From Prochlorococcus sp. AG-347-J06 (GTDB lineage: Bacteria; Cyanobacteriota; Cyanobacteriia; PCC-6307; Cyanobiaceae): a stretch of 64,000 nucleotides of DNA. Below, piece by piece: positions 1 to 8,969 of the stretch. Both the position numbers and the translations under genes were made by a program. Numbering within the stretch: position 1 is the stretch's first letter; each line of letters starts with the position of its first letter. Below the pieces are notes generated by a model. That model had not been told where the DNA came from. It did no database searches and was given only the letters and a program-made list of their open reading frames with translations. The stretch spans positions 1-64,000 of the forward strand of contig QCBT01000005.1 in the NCBI GenBank assembly GCA_003281525.1. The letters are read 5' to 3'.

Positions 1-878
1 CATATGAAATTTCAATGCAACCTTTTCATGCTTTCAAACCAGATGGTGTAATCCTTTTTTCAGATATTCTCACACCTCTTCCAGGGATGGGAATAAATTT
101 TGAAATAATAGAAAGTAAAGGTCCAATTATTGAGGACCCAATAAGAACCCTAAACCAGGTAGAAAATTTAAAAGAATTAAATCCAAGTGAGAGTTTAGGT
201 TTTGTTGGACAAGTTCTTACTTCACTAAAAAAAGATGTGAATAATGAGGCAACAGTTTTAGGTTTTGTTGGCGCACCTTGGACTCTTGCTGCATATGTAG
301 TTGAAGGTAAAAGCAGTAAAAATTATTCTTTAATAAAATCAATGGCTTTTAATGAACCAGATTTACTTCATAAACTTCTTGATCATTTTGCAAAATCTAT
401 TGGTGAATATCTTAAATATCAAATAAAATCTGGAGCGCAAGTAGTACAAATTTTTGATTCATGGGCCGGCCAACTAAGTCCACAAGATTACGATATCTTT
501 GCTGGGCCGTATCAAAAAAAAGTGATTGAAATTGTAAAATCGGAATACCCTGAAACACCAATAATTCTTTACATTTCAGGAAGTGCTGGGGTCCTGGAAA
601 GAATGGCAAAAACTGGAGTAGATATAATTTCATTAGACTGGACAGTAGATATTGAAGAGGCTTGTAAAAGAATTCCCAAAGGGATTGGAATTCAAGGTAA
701 TGTTGACCCTGGCATTTTATTCGGGAACAAAGAATCAATAAAAGAAAGGATAGATAATACTTTCAATAAAATTAAAGACAGGAAATACATTCTTAATTTG
801 GGTCATGGGATTTTACCTGGGACTCCAGAAGAAAATGCTCAAACATTTTTTGAACATGGAAAAAAACTCACTTACTAG
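1..878 (+). CDS. hemE: uroporphyrinogen decarboxylase, 3' part (5' end outside window)
   Basis: Uroporphyrinogen III decarboxylase converts uroporphyrinogen III to coproporphyrinogen III in the cytosol, feeding heme and chlorophyll synthesis. The reading frame is open from base 3 and enters the window inside the conserved segment that ends [12 protein letters not shown], so roughly the first 50 residues, with the N-terminal substrate-binding motif, lie upstream. Visible family motifs are [39 protein letters not shown] and the C-terminal [15 protein letters not shown]. An internal ATG at base 15 is not the true start because homology continues before it. An SDR gene follows after 8 bp, probably co-transcribed. 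Confidence 0.96.
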   Translation, partial: YEISMQPFHAFKPDGVILFSDILTPLPGMGINFEIIESKGPIIEDPIRTLNQVENLKELNPSESLGFVGQVLTSLKKDVNNEATVLGFVGAPWTLAAYVVEGKSSKNYSLIKSMAFNEPDLLHKLLDHFAKSIGEYLKYQIKSGAQVVQIFDSWAGQLSPQDYDIFAGPYQKKVIEIVKSEYPETPIILYISGSAGVLERMAKTGVDIISLDWTVDIEEACKRIPKGIGIQGNVDPGILFGNKESIKERIDNTFNKIKDRKYILNLGHGILPGTPEENAQTFFEHGKKLTY

Positions 879-886
879 TCAAAGTC

Positions 887-1870
887 TTGGCATATAAAAA
901 CTTATTAATTACAGGCGCTAATGGATGTGTGGGCCAATATTTAGTTGATTGGTTTTTGAAAAACACAAAATTCAGGCTTTATCTCATGGTAAGAGATAAA
1001 AATAAGTTACCAATTTCTGTTCAAGAAAATAAAAAAGTCAAGTTAATTGTGTGCGATATCAGGGAATCAAATAGGTATAAAAAGGAAATTAGTCAAATTA
1101 ATTACCTAATACATACTGCTACAGCTTGGGGAGATCCAAAAAGAGCCTATGAAGTAAATATTAAAGCTTTTGAAGAATTACTAGAAATGCTTGATATTGA
1201 AAAGTTAGAAAAGATTATTTATTTTTCAACAGCTAGTATTCTTGATTCCCAAACAGAATTAATGAGGGAATCATTGATTTATGGAACAGAGTACATTCAA
1301 ACAAAATATGAATGTTTCCAGAGACTTAAAGAAAGCTCATTTGCAGAAAAAACATTCGCTGTTTTCCCTACCTTGGTTTTTGGAGGGAATCTTGGAAAAA
1401 AAAGTAAATATCCTGTGAGTTATTTAACTAGTGGATTGAAAGAAATTGGAAAATGGCTTTGGTTAGCTAGATTTTTAAAACTCGATTCTAAATTTCACTT
1501 TATACACGCAAATGATATCGCCCAGATTTGCGGGTTTCTAATTAAAAATCATAAAGAAGAGCAATACAAAGGCTTTAGAAAATTTGTGCTAGGTCAAAAA
1601 TTCATTTCAATTGATGATGCCATAATTACACTGTTAAAAAGACATAATATGAGGAGATTTTTTGCGATACCGCTTACAAAAAAAATTCTAAAAATATTAT
1701 TAAGAATTCTCCCCATCCAAACTACTCCTTGGGATAGCTTCAGTATCAAAAAATATGACTTTAATCATGTCCCCATCACTAATCCTGAGACTTTTAAACT
1801 TAAAAGTTATGCCAAGTCACTGAATGATATTTTAAGGTTATCAAAGTTACCAAGCTGTAATAACAATTAA
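887..1870 (+). CDS. NAD(P)-dependent epimerase/dehydratase-like protein (extended SDR)
   Basis: This is a 327-residue Rossmann-fold protein of the extended short-chain dehydrogenase type. The N-terminus carries the dinucleotide motif [11 protein letters not shown], and later come HTATAWGDP and FSTASI strands typical of NAD-dependent epimerases. The catalytic Tyr-x3-Lys is plausibly YIQTKYE near residue 140. The substrate cannot be read from sequence. The start is TTG at 887; no ATG lies close enough to give the Rossmann N-terminus. It sits 8 bp behind hemE on the same strand, but co-transcription does not prove a role in tetrapyrrole metabolism. Confidence 0.85.
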   Translation: MAYKNLLITGANGCVGQYLVDWFLKNTKFRLYLMVRDKNKLPISVQENKKVKLIVCDIRESNRYKKEISQINYLIHTATAWGDPKRAYEVNIKAFEELLEMLDIEKLEKIIYFSTASILDSQTELMRESLIYGTEYIQTKYECFQRLKESSFAEKTFAVFPTLVFGGNLGKKSKYPVSYLTSGLKEIGKWLWLARFLKLDSKFHFIHANDIAQICGFLIKNHKEEQYKGFRKFVLGQKFISIDDAIITLLKRHNMRRFFAIPLTKKILKILLRILPIQTTPWDSFSIKKYDFNHVPITNPETFKLKSYAKSLNDILRLSKLPSCNNN

Positions 1871-1886
1871 AATTCTCGCAGTTAGG

Positions 1887-1913
1887 TTACCAAAGCCTTG
1901 TAATATATATAAA
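1887..1913 (+). promoter_or_regulatory. possible petE promoter
   Basis: The 59-bp gap before petE holds TTACCA at 1887-1892 and the AT-rich TATATAAA stretch around 1906-1913, spaced about 13-15 bp apart. These loosely resemble -35 and -10 boxes ahead of a gene that is normally highly expressed. In an AT-rich genome such matches are frequent, so this is only a candidate. Confidence 0.25.
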
Positions 1914-1929
1914 TAAGCAAATTTTTATT

Positions 1930-2280
1930 ATGTTACGTTCAATCTTTGCAGGGTTATTTGCGATAGTTTTAACTCTAGGTCTAGGTATTTCATCAGTTTC
2001 AGCTAAGACTGTTGAAGTAAAACTTGGAACAGATGCTGGAATGCTTGCATTTGAACCAAGTACAGTAACCATTAGTGCTGGTGATACAGTTAAATTCGTC
2101 AATAATAAACTTGCACCTCACAATGCTGTTTTTGATGGGCATGAGGAATTAAGTCATGCGGACCTAGCTTTTGCCCCTGGAGAGTCTTGGGAAGAAACAT
2201 TTGATGCTGCTGGAACTTATGATTACTATTGCGAGCCACACAGAGGCGCTGGAATGGTAGGTAAAGTTATTGTTGAATAA
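1930..2280 (+). CDS. petE: plastocyanin precursor
   Basis: Plastocyanin is the blue copper protein carrying electrons from cytochrome b6f to photosystem I in the thylakoid lumen. The 116-residue precursor starts with a hydrophobic signal peptide (about residues 1-25, ending SVSA). The mature domain shows all four copper ligands: H64 in APHN, C101 and H104 in YYCEPH, and M109 in GAGM. Length and motifs are normal for the family. It has its own upstream gap and is probably transcribed alone, with clpB beginning 67 bp downstream. Confidence 0.97.
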   Translation: MLRSIFAGLFAIVLTLGLGISSVSAKTVEVKLGTDAGMLAFEPSTVTISAGDTVKFVNNKLAPHNAVFDGHEELSHADLAFAPGESWEETFDAAGTYDYYCEPHRGAGMVGKVIVE

Positions 2281-2347
2281 ATATTTTAAATAGTTAAACA
2301 CCCTTTTTGACTTAATATTTATTACGGTCATATTGAAATTTTGATTA

Positions 2348-4930
2348 ATGAAAATAGCTCCAAGCGAATTCTCAAATTCTGCTTGGAACTGTTTTATTTT
2401 TGCCAAAGAAATTGCTTATAAGAATTATCAACAAAACGTAGACTCTGATAATTTATTGTTAGCTCTTATAAAAGAGGACAATATTACAAAAAACATTTTA
2501 AAGAAAAATAATGTAAATCTAAAAGATCTTGAGAGGGAAGTAATTTCTTCATTAGATGCGAAGGCAAAAATGAAAAATAAACAAGATAATTTATATATTG
2601 GCGATACTCTTCACAAAATATTTTTGAAGGCGAGTGATATTAAGAATACTTTAAATGATGTAGTGATATCAACAGAACACTTAGTTTACGGTTTCACTTA
2701 TGATAACAATTATGGATTTCAAATTTTAAATCAAAAAGGAATTCCAAAATTTCTTGAAATTATAAAGAAAATGAAGACAGATCCGGCAGTAAAAAATGAA
2801 TTTAATAGTTCTAATGAGTCTTTGGAAAAATATGGTATTGATCTAACTCAATCTGCACGAGATGGGATTTTAGACCCCGTTATTGGTAGGGATGAAGAGA
2901 TTAGAAGAACAATTCAAATATTGAGTAGAAGAACAAAAAATAATCCCGTTCTTATTGGAGAACCTGGGGTTGGCAAAACAGCTATTGTAGAAGGATTAGC
3001 TCAAAGAATTATTAATGGCGATGTACCTTCTGCGCTACAAGATAGGAAACTAATTTCATTAGATATGGGTTCACTTTTGGCTGGAGCAAAATATCGTGGA
3101 GAATTTGAAGAAAGAATAAAAAATATTCTAAAGAAAGTGAAAGAATCAGACGGTAAGATTATTCTTTTTATTGATGAAATACATACGGTAGTTGGTGCAG
3201 GCGCTAGTGGAGGTTCATTAGATGCAAGCAACCTATTAAAACCAATGCTTGCGAGAGGAGAACTAAGATGTATTGGTGCCACAACTACTAATGAACATAA
3301 ACAAAATATAGAAAAAGATCCTGCTTTAGAAAGAAGATTTCAAAAGATAAAAGTTGATGCTCCTTCAATAAATGATACAGTATCAATTTTAAGAGGATTA
3401 AGAGAAAGATACGAAGTTCATCATAGTGTGAGAATTTCTGATAATGCTTTAGTTGCTGCTGCAACCCTTAGTGAAAGGTATATTAACGATAGATTTCTTC
3501 CTGACAAAGCAATAGATCTAATCGATGAAGCAGCCTCAAGATTAAATATGGTCATAACTTCCAAACCTGAAGAAATTGATGAAATTGATCGAAAAGTTTT
3601 ACAGTTTGAGATGGAAAAATTATCTTTAAAAAGAGAAACAGATGATTTTTCTATAGAAAGATTAAAAAAAATCAATAATGAACTTATATCCCTTAAAGAT
3701 AAACAGGCAGAATTAGGAGCTCAATGGAAAAAAGAAAAAGATGAAATTGATGAGATTAGCACAATAAAAGAAGAAATTGAATCTGTTCAATTGCAAATAG
3801 ATCAAGCCAAAAGGAGTTTTGACCTCAACAAAGCAGCAGAATTAGAATTTGGAACTTTAAATTCTTTGCAAAAAAAATTGAGAGAAAAAAGTGATTCTCT
3901 AGTAAATTCCCAAAAAAATGGAGATACAAGTCTTTTAAGACAAGAGGTGACTTTTGATGATATTGCAGAAGTTGTCTCAAAGTGGACCTCTATTCCAGTA
4001 CAGAACTTAAACCAGTCAGAAAAAGATAAACTCTTGAGCCTAGAGTCAATCCTTAAAGAAAAAATTATTGGTCAAGATTGTGCAATTAGAGCTGTTGCAG
4101 ATTCCATTAAGAGATCAAGGACTGGTCTTAATGATCCAAGCAAGCCATTAGCCAGTTTTCTCTTTTTGGGTCCAACTGGTGTTGGGAAAACAGAGCTAAG
4201 TAAAGTAACAGCCAAAATAATATTCGATTCAAATTCTTCAATTACAAGACTGGATATGTCTGAATATATGGAAAAGCATTCAGTGAGCAAAATTATAGGT
4301 GCGCCTCCTGGATATTTAGGTTTCGAATCAGGCGGTCAACTAACTGAAGCTGTACGCAAAAATCCTTATTCATTGATTCTCCTAGATGAAATAGAGAAAG
4401 CTCACAAAGATATTTTAGATATTCTCTTACAGGTTCTTGATGATGGAATCATTACTGATGGTCAAGGTCGTACAATCAATTTCAAAAATTCAATCATTGT
4501 TCTCACAAGTAATTTAGGAAGTCAATCAATAAATGATTTATCAGTTAGAAAAGAAGATACAAATGAAATTAAAAAAGTTGTAGATGATGAAATTAAAAAA
4601 TTTTTCAAGCCTGAGTTTTTAAATCGACTTGATGAAATAGTTATTTTTAATAATTTAGAATTAAATGACTTAAAAGAAATTGCAAAAATCCAGCTTCAAC
4701 ATTTAGAAAAAAGACTTAACAAAAAAAACTTAAGCTTCAAAATTGCGGATGAAGCAATTAACCAACTTGTCGAAAAAAGTTTCGATCATGCCTATGGTGC
4801 AAGGCCTTTAAAAAGAATTATTCAAAAACAAATTGAGACAAAAATTTCAAATAATATATTGAATAATCACTACCTTAATAAAGACGAGATTAATATTTAT
4901 CTGGTTAATGGACAGATAAATGTTGATTAA
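2348..4930 (+). CDS. clpB: ClpB-type AAA+ disaggregase
   Basis: ClpB is a hexameric ATP-driven chaperone that pulls polypeptides out of aggregates together with DnaK. The 860-residue protein has an N-terminal Clp repeat domain (about 1-145), a first AAA+ domain with Walker A GEPGVGKT at 204-211, a coiled-coil middle domain (about 400-520) that separates ClpB from ClpA and ClpC, and a second AAA+ domain with Walker A GPTGVGKT at 608-615 and Walker B LILLDEIEKAH. No ClpP-docking tripeptide is evident. Cyanobacteria can carry two ClpB paralogues; I cannot say which one this is. Confidence 0.95.
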   Translation: MKIAPSEFSNSAWNCFIFAKEIAYKNYQQNVDSDNLLLALIKEDNITKNILKKNNVNLKDLEREVISSLDAKAKMKNKQDNLYIGDTLHKIFLKASDIKNTLNDVVISTEHLVYGFTYDNNYGFQILNQKGIPKFLEIIKKMKTDPAVKNEFNSSNESLEKYGIDLTQSARDGILDPVIGRDEEIRRTIQILSRRTKNNPVLIGEPGVGKTAIVEGLAQRIINGDVPSALQDRKLISLDMGSLLAGAKYRGEFEERIKNILKKVKESDGKIILFIDEIHTVVGAGASGGSLDASNLLKPMLARGELRCIGATTTNEHKQNIEKDPALERRFQKIKVDAPSINDTVSILRGLRERYEVHHSVRISDNALVAAATLSERYINDRFLPDKAIDLIDEAASRLNMVITSKPEEIDEIDRKVLQFEMEKLSLKRETDDFSIERLKKINNELISLKDKQAELGAQWKKEKDEIDEISTIKEEIESVQLQIDQAKRSFDLNKAAELEFGTLNSLQKKLREKSDSLVNSQKNGDTSLLRQEVTFDDIAEVVSKWTSIPVQNLNQSEKDKLLSLESILKEKIIGQDCAIRAVADSIKRSRTGLNDPSKPLASFLFLGPTGVGKTELSKVTAKIIFDSNSSITRLDMSEYMEKHSVSKIIGAPPGYLGFESGGQLTEAVRKNPYSLILLDEIEKAHKDILDILLQVLDDGIITDGQGRTINFKNSIIVLTSNLGSQSINDLSVRKEDTNEIKKVVDDEIKKFFKPEFLNRLDEIVIFNNLELNDLKEIAKIQLQHLEKRLNKKNLSFKIADEAINQLVEKSFDHAYGARPLKRIIQKQIETKISNNILNNHYLNKDEINIYLVNGQINVD

Positions 4931-4978
4931 ATATCTAATTAAAGAATCCAGTATGACTTGAGATTTAACAACTTTAAT

Positions 4979-5449
4979 CTAAGATTTGAACCAATCAGGA
5001 ATTTCCTCATAACTTGCTTTATTCGATTTATTTTCTTTTGATTCTGTTTTCCAACAACATGTTCTGCCCTTATCCTTACCCTGTAAGAATTCATTAGCCC
5101 ATCTCCAGATTAATTCAGAGGTGAACTCCATTCCCACATTATCCATAATTCTCAGATCTAAAGCATCTAAGTCATGTAATTTTTCCCAGTAATTCAGCAA
5201 AGGGTCATCTCTATTTATTAGAAAAGTATGGTCAAATTGTTCCTTTAGTCTATTTTCTAGGGGCTTTAGACTTGAAAAATCGACAACAAAACCATTTAGG
5301 TCTAAATTTTTTGCAGTGAACCAAAAGGTGAATGATCTTGAATATCCATGCACAAATCTGCAGTGGCCTTCATGGCGCCATTGCCTATGTGAACAGGGAA
5401 AATCCTCGTAACTTTTGCTGCATGAAAATTTCAGAGAATGAATATACAT
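4979..5449 (-). CDS. divergent 6-pyruvoyl-tetrahydropterin synthase / QueD-like protein
   Basis: This protein belongs to the PTPS/QueD fold family, which acts on dihydroneopterin triphosphate. With the start at 5449 (MYIHSLKF) it has 156 residues; an upstream ATG at 5485 adds 12 residues and is less family-like. H21, C30 and the HG dipeptide at 34-35 align with the metal and catalytic region, followed by the family pattern GFVVDFSSLK and FDHTFLI. The usual HGH zinc pair reads H34-G-Y36, so one zinc ligand appears replaced by tyrosine. The C-terminus keeps a TSE-like segment. It is divergent from hisIE (64 bp apart). Activity cannot be assumed. Confidence 0.8.
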   Translation of the reverse strand: MYIHSLKFSCSKSYEDFPCSHRQWRHEGHCRFVHGYSRSFTFWFTAKNLDLNGFVVDFSSLKPLENRLKEQFDHTFLINRDDPLLNYWEKLHDLDALDLRIMDNVGMEFTSELIWRWANEFLQGKDKGRTCCWKTESKENKSNKASYEEIPDWFKS

Positions 5450-5512
5450 CAATTTACTGTTAGGATAATTTTTAATAAAACACATTGAGTAGGATTTAAC
5501 ATAACGAACATA

Positions 5513-6172
5513 ATGACTTATTCAACTAATTTTTCGATAGAGGATCTTCACTTTGATAATTATGGATTAATCCCTGCAATAGCACAAGATTGGCTTGACG
5601 GATCAATTCTTATGCTTGCTTGGATGAACAAAGAATCTTTGACAATGACACTTGAAACCAAGAACGTTCATTATTGGAGTAGATCAAGATCTGAAATTTG
5701 GAGAAAAGGAGCTACAAGTGGAAGTACCCAAATACTTAAGGAGATAAGATTCGACTGCGATAATGATGCACTCATCCTTTTGATTGAACAAAATGGTTCA
5801 GGAGCATGTCACACTGGGGAAAAAAGTTGTTTTTTCAACGAAATCAAAATTAATCAAAGTGATAAAAAAGAGAAAAAAACAACTCCCTACTCAAATATTT
5901 GCTCTGAATTATTCAATACGATTAGCGAAAGATCAATAAATCCATCAGAAAAAAGTTACACAAATCATTTATTAACAAAAGGTAGTAATACTATTTTGAA
6001 AAAAATAGGAGAGGAATCTGCAGAGTTTATAATGGCTTGCAAAGATAATGATAAAATTTCAATCTCAAATGAAGCTGCTGATTTAATTTATCATATGCAA
6101 GTAGCACTTATGCATAAGGGGGTTGAGTGGAGAGATGTACTTGCTGTTCTAGAATCAAGAAGAAAAAATTAA
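5513..6172 (+). CDS. hisIE: bifunctional phosphoribosyl-AMP cyclohydrolase / phosphoribosyl-ATP pyrophosphatase
   Basis: This fusion carries out the second and third steps of histidine synthesis. The N-terminal HisI domain (about 1-115) has MLAWMNKESL, YWSRSRSEIWRKGATSG and the zinc-site segment RFDCDND with GACHTGEKSCFF. The C-terminal HisE domain (about 125-219) has LTKGSNTILKKIGEESAE and NEAADLIYHMQVALM. The 219-residue length is normal for the fused form. It stands apart from other his genes, with hisG on the opposite strand near 21 kb. Confidence 0.95.
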   Translation: MTYSTNFSIEDLHFDNYGLIPAIAQDWLDGSILMLAWMNKESLTMTLETKNVHYWSRSRSEIWRKGATSGSTQILKEIRFDCDNDALILLIEQNGSGACHTGEKSCFFNEIKINQSDKKEKKTTPYSNICSELFNTISERSINPSEKSYTNHLLTKGSNTILKKIGEESAEFIMACKDNDKISISNEAADLIYHMQVALMHKGVEWRDVLAVLESRRKN

Positions 6173-6244
6173 AAATTAAAATTTATGTTTTTAATTTTTT
6201 TAACCTAAAAGTTTAAAAAATAATGTTAATTAACTAATTAATAA

Positions 6245-6272
6245 TTATTAATTAATTATTAATTAATTATTA
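6245..6272 (+). repeat. 11-bp AT-only tandem repeat upstream of a sigma factor gene
   Basis: TTATTAATTAA occurs at 6245-6255 and 6256-6266 with a partial third copy to about 6272. It lies 60-87 bp before the sigma-factor start, inside a 159-bp spacer that is otherwise almost pure A/T. The period is close to one DNA helical turn, so it could act as a curved element, but this may be a composition effect. Confidence 0.6.
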
Positions 6273-6331
6273 CATGTATGGCTTATTACTGAATTGACTA
6301 TAAGTTTAATATATCAACAATGAGGTAAATC

Positions 6332-7255
6332 GTGAGTTCATTAAGCGATTTTCTTGGTGAAATAGGTCGTCATCAACTTTTGACTCCCGAAAGAGAACTC
6401 ACAATGGGCAGAAAAGTCCAAGAAATGGTTGTACTTGTTAATAGATGTCAAGAGGCAGGAGGGAAAGGTCCCGCTTGTGAATACTCAGAAGCTGAGAGAA
6501 AAAAGATCAAAATTGGTGAAAAAGCTAAAAACGAGATGATAACAGCCAACCTAAGACTAGTTGTTAACCTCGCCAAGAGATACCAAGGGAAAGGATTAGA
6601 ATTACTGGACTTAATTCAGGAGGGTACATTAGGTCTTACAAGGGCCGTAGAAAAATATGATCCGTCTAGAGGACATAGATTTTCCACCTATGCTTATTGG
6701 TGGATTAGGCAAGGTTTAAATAGAGCATTGTCAACTCAAAGTAGAACGATAAGGATCCCTGTTAACATTAATGAAAAACTTACAAAACTAAGATCAGCAA
6801 AATCAAAGCTTATGCAACTTAAGGGCATTCCTCCTACTAGTGATGAGCTAGCTGAAGAAATGAAAATAACCAAAGAGGAAATTGACGAACTCCTTTCTTG
6901 TGAATTGAGAAGCATCACTGTTAGTCTCCAAGGTACTGTTAAATCAAAATCAGATCCTTCCGAGTTAGTTGATATTCTTCCAAGTGATCAAACTCCCCCA
7001 ATGGAATTAGCCGAATTAGCCGAAAGGACAGCCTCGGCTTGGAAGTTATTAGATAAAGCAAATTTAACTGAGAAAGAAAGAAAGATAGTAAGCTTAAGAT
7101 TTGGTTTAGACGGCTCAAATGAATGGAGAACTTTAGCTGAAGTTGCAAGACATATGAGTTGTAGCAGAGAATATTGCCGACAAGTTGTTCAACGTGCTTT
7201 AAGAAAACTTAGAAAAGCAGGAATACAGAATGGATTAGTTGATAGTATTAGCTAA
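6332..7255 (+). CDS. RNA polymerase sigma factor, sigma-70 group 2 type
   Basis: This is a 307-residue primary-like sigma factor that lacks region 1.1. Region 1.2 appears as SDFLGEIGRHQLLTPERE, region 2 as NLRLVVNLAKRYQGKGLELL and the -10 recognition helix with FSTYAYWWIRQG, region 3 in the middle, and region 4.2 as a C-terminal helix-turn-helix (TLAEVARHMSCSREYCRQ). The start is GTG at 6332, directly before SSLSDFLGE. Group 2 sigma factors are non-essential and respond to stress, light or growth phase in cyanobacteria. Which paralogue this is cannot be decided here. A YkvA-like gene follows after 37 bp. Confidence 0.93.
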   Translation: MSSLSDFLGEIGRHQLLTPERELTMGRKVQEMVVLVNRCQEAGGKGPACEYSEAERKKIKIGEKAKNEMITANLRLVVNLAKRYQGKGLELLDLIQEGTLGLTRAVEKYDPSRGHRFSTYAYWWIRQGLNRALSTQSRTIRIPVNINEKLTKLRSAKSKLMQLKGIPPTSDELAEEMKITKEEIDELLSCELRSITVSLQGTVKSKSDPSELVDILPSDQTPPMELAELAERTASAWKLLDKANLTEKERKIVSLRFGLDGSNEWRTLAEVARHMSCSREYCRQVVQRALRKLRKAGIQNGLVDSIS

Positions 7256-7292
7256 AAATTCCATTAAAAATATTTAAATTTCATTTATAAGG

Positions 7293-7661
7293 ATGAAAGA
7301 GAATTACAAAACTCAAGAAAAAATCTATGATGCTGAAGTTTTAGAAAGTTCAACATTTGATGAAAATATCATTATCAAGATTCTTATTAATGCGGGAAGA
7401 ACAATTGCCAAGCCTGCCTTAGAAGTTTTGGAGATGGCTTTAGATCCTTATACTCCTGCACAAGTGAGAGTTTCATTAATGGCTGCTTTAGCATATTTGA
7501 TTATGCCATTTGATCTATTCCCTGACTTTATGCCTTTAGTTGGTTTTAGTGATGATTTTGTAGCCCTCACAGCAGTACTCAGTATATGGAGTAAATATAT
7601 GACTCCTTCAATAAGAGCAAGAGCAGAGAATAAGCTTAATAAGTTATTTCCTTTTTATTGA
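7293..7661 (+). CDS. YkvA/DUF1232 family small membrane-associated protein
   Basis: This 122-residue protein contains the DUF1232 (YkvA) motif: a hydrophobic stretch ALAYLIMPFDLFPDFMPLVG followed by FSDDFVALTAVL at about residues 68-95. The family is widespread and of unknown function, with one or two short hydrophobic segments. Its stop codon is directly followed by the ATG of the next gene, so the two are almost certainly translated from one mRNA, perhaps with the sigma factor upstream. Confidence 0.8.
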   Translation: MKENYKTQEKIYDAEVLESSTFDENIIIKILINAGRTIAKPALEVLEMALDPYTPAQVRVSLMAALAYLIMPFDLFPDFMPLVGFSDDFVALTAVLSIWSKYMTPSIRARAENKLNKLFPFY

Positions 7662-7982
7662 ATGAGCAAATTATCTATACAGGAAGAAAAAGAAATTGTC
7701 TCCTTCATTAAAGATTGGTTAAAAACGCATGGATTTACCCAAAAAGACTTAGCAAATGAATTAAATATTAAATCGAGTAGAACCGCCGAGATTATTCTCA
7801 AAATTAAAGAATTATATAAAAAAGGGGGCATGTTCAATATTGCAAAAAATCTTATAAAGATTGAGCAAAAATGGTTAAACAATATCAAGAACGATTATCT
7901 AGAAACAAAACAAACACCACCATATAATCAATTAGATATCGACTCATTAGTAAACCAGATAAATCAAGATACAAGTGAATAA
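7662..7982 (+). CDS. small protein with XRE-like helix-turn-helix
   Basis: This is a 106-residue, lysine-rich protein. Residues about 15-50 read like a Cro/XRE-type helix-turn-helix (THGFTQKDLANELNIKSSR, then a recognition-helix-like TAEIILKIKELYKKGG). No other domain is recognisable. The start ATG abuts the stop of the YkvA-like gene with no gap, indicating translational coupling. A DNA-binding role is inferred only from the motif. Confidence 0.7.
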   Translation: MSKLSIQEEKEIVSFIKDWLKTHGFTQKDLANELNIKSSRTAEIILKIKELYKKGGMFNIAKNLIKIEQKWLNNIKNDYLETKQTPPYNQLDIDSLVNQINQDTSE

Positions 7983-8001
7983 ATATTATTTAAAATAATA
8001 T
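7983..8001 (+). terminator. AT-only hairpin after the HTH gene
   Basis: A perfect 9-bp inverted repeat with a 1-nt centre (ATATTATTT / AAATAATAT) begins directly after the stop codon and is followed by a short T run. It contains no G or C, so its strength as a terminator is doubtful. The rest of the 194-bp gap to 8176 is AT-rich with nothing else recognisable. Confidence 0.3.
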
Positions 8002-8176
8002 ATTTTTAATTAAAATTGATATAACCTCTTAAAACTAACGTTTAAATAAATATCTTTTTAACTCCTAAATAAGATAAATAACTGAATTATTAAAGCAAAA
8101 ATATTATGTATTTTTAAGTTAAATTAATTCTTTTAATAAATAGTTAATAATTACTAAATTTTTTCGTAAATCATAT

Positions 8177-8446
8177 TTAAAATGCTTGAATCCAGGGATA
8201 AATATCATAATTAATCCATATACCTTTTTTCCAATATATATCCTCCTCAATAAGATCTTTCAACTCGTTTACATCATTAGCATTAAAAATTCCAAACAAA
8301 TATTTGGTACATTTTGTTGGCCCTAATGTAACTAGAATATAGCTATCTTTTAAGTTTTTAAGTCTCTTAAGATGTTGTTCTCGAAATGGTTCCCTTTTAA
8401 TAATTGCATCTTCACAGTACCTTCCAAAAACTACAAACTTTTCCAT
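8177..8446 (-). CDS. YciI-like (YCII) domain protein
   Basis: This is an 89-residue protein starting at ATG 8446 (MEKFVVFGRYCEDA). An in-frame ATG 45 bp upstream would add a Leu/Tyr-rich leader that the family lacks. The pattern of an N-terminal beta strand, an R-x2-H-x2-R segment (REPFREQHLKRL), GPTKCTKYLFGIFNA and a C-terminal motif matches the YCII dimeric alpha-beta barrel family. YciI proteins are suspected small enzymes but mostly lack a known function. It lies isolated in AT-rich DNA, divergent from the AbrB-like gene. Confidence 0.7.
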   Translation of the reverse strand: MEKFVVFGRYCEDAIIKREPFREQHLKRLKNLKDSYILVTLGPTKCTKYLFGIFNANDVNELKDLIEEDIYWKKGIWINYDIYPWIQAF

Positions 8447-8543
8447 TTTTAAATATAAATAATAGAGTGAATAGATACTTAATAATTGCATATATTACAC
8501 GCAGATTGCTATGTTATTTAATACAACTTTCTTTTAATTAATT

Positions 8544-8900
8544 ATGCTAACTGGTAGCGATCTCCTTGCAAAAGTTAAAGAACTTGGTGATGTTAGCAAA
8601 TCTGACCTAGTTCGCGCCTGTGGATATGTTACCACTAAGAAAAACGGAGGTGAACGCTTAAACTTTACCGCATTTTATGAAGCACTTTTAGAAGCAAAAG
8701 GGGTTAATCTTGGTGATTCTAGAGTTGCAGGTATTGGAAAAGGTGGAAGAAAACTTAGTTATATTGCTACAGTTCAAGGCAATGGAAATCTTCTGATTGG
8801 GAAAGCATATACAGCACTACTTGATTTAAAAGCAGGTGATGAATTCGAGATTAAGCTCGGAAGAAAACAAATCAGATTATTACCTACGGAAGAATCTTAA
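8544..8900 (+). CDS. cyAbrB-type transcriptional regulator
   Basis: This is a 118-residue protein of the cyanobacterial AbrB family. The N-terminal half (LTGSDLLAKVKELGDVSKSD, then ACGYVTTKKNGGERLNFTAFYEALL) is the cyanobacteria-specific part. The C-terminal half (about 70-114: LSYIATVQGNGNLLIG and LKAGDEFEIKLGRKQIRLLP) is the AbrB-like swapped-hairpin DNA-binding domain, placed at the C-terminus as is usual for cyAbrB. In other cyanobacteria cyAbrB proteins regulate carbon and nitrogen genes; targets here are unknown. Confidence 0.9.
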   Translation: MLTGSDLLAKVKELGDVSKSDLVRACGYVTTKKNGGERLNFTAFYEALLEAKGVNLGDSRVAGIGKGGRKLSYIATVQGNGNLLIGKAYTALLDLKAGDEFEIKLGRKQIRLLPTEES

Positions 8901-8969
8901 AGACAACAAAAATAGATCGTCATAACATTTTTAATTAATTTTCTATAATTAATTCTTTTAATTAATAAA

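Noticed and set aside
412..738. Antisense frame within hemE
   Set aside because: Overlaps a clear enzyme domain; no independent support.
2276..2323. 10-bp inverted repeat after petE as a terminator
   Set aside because: All-A/T arms with a 28-nt loop and no T run; likely a composition effect.
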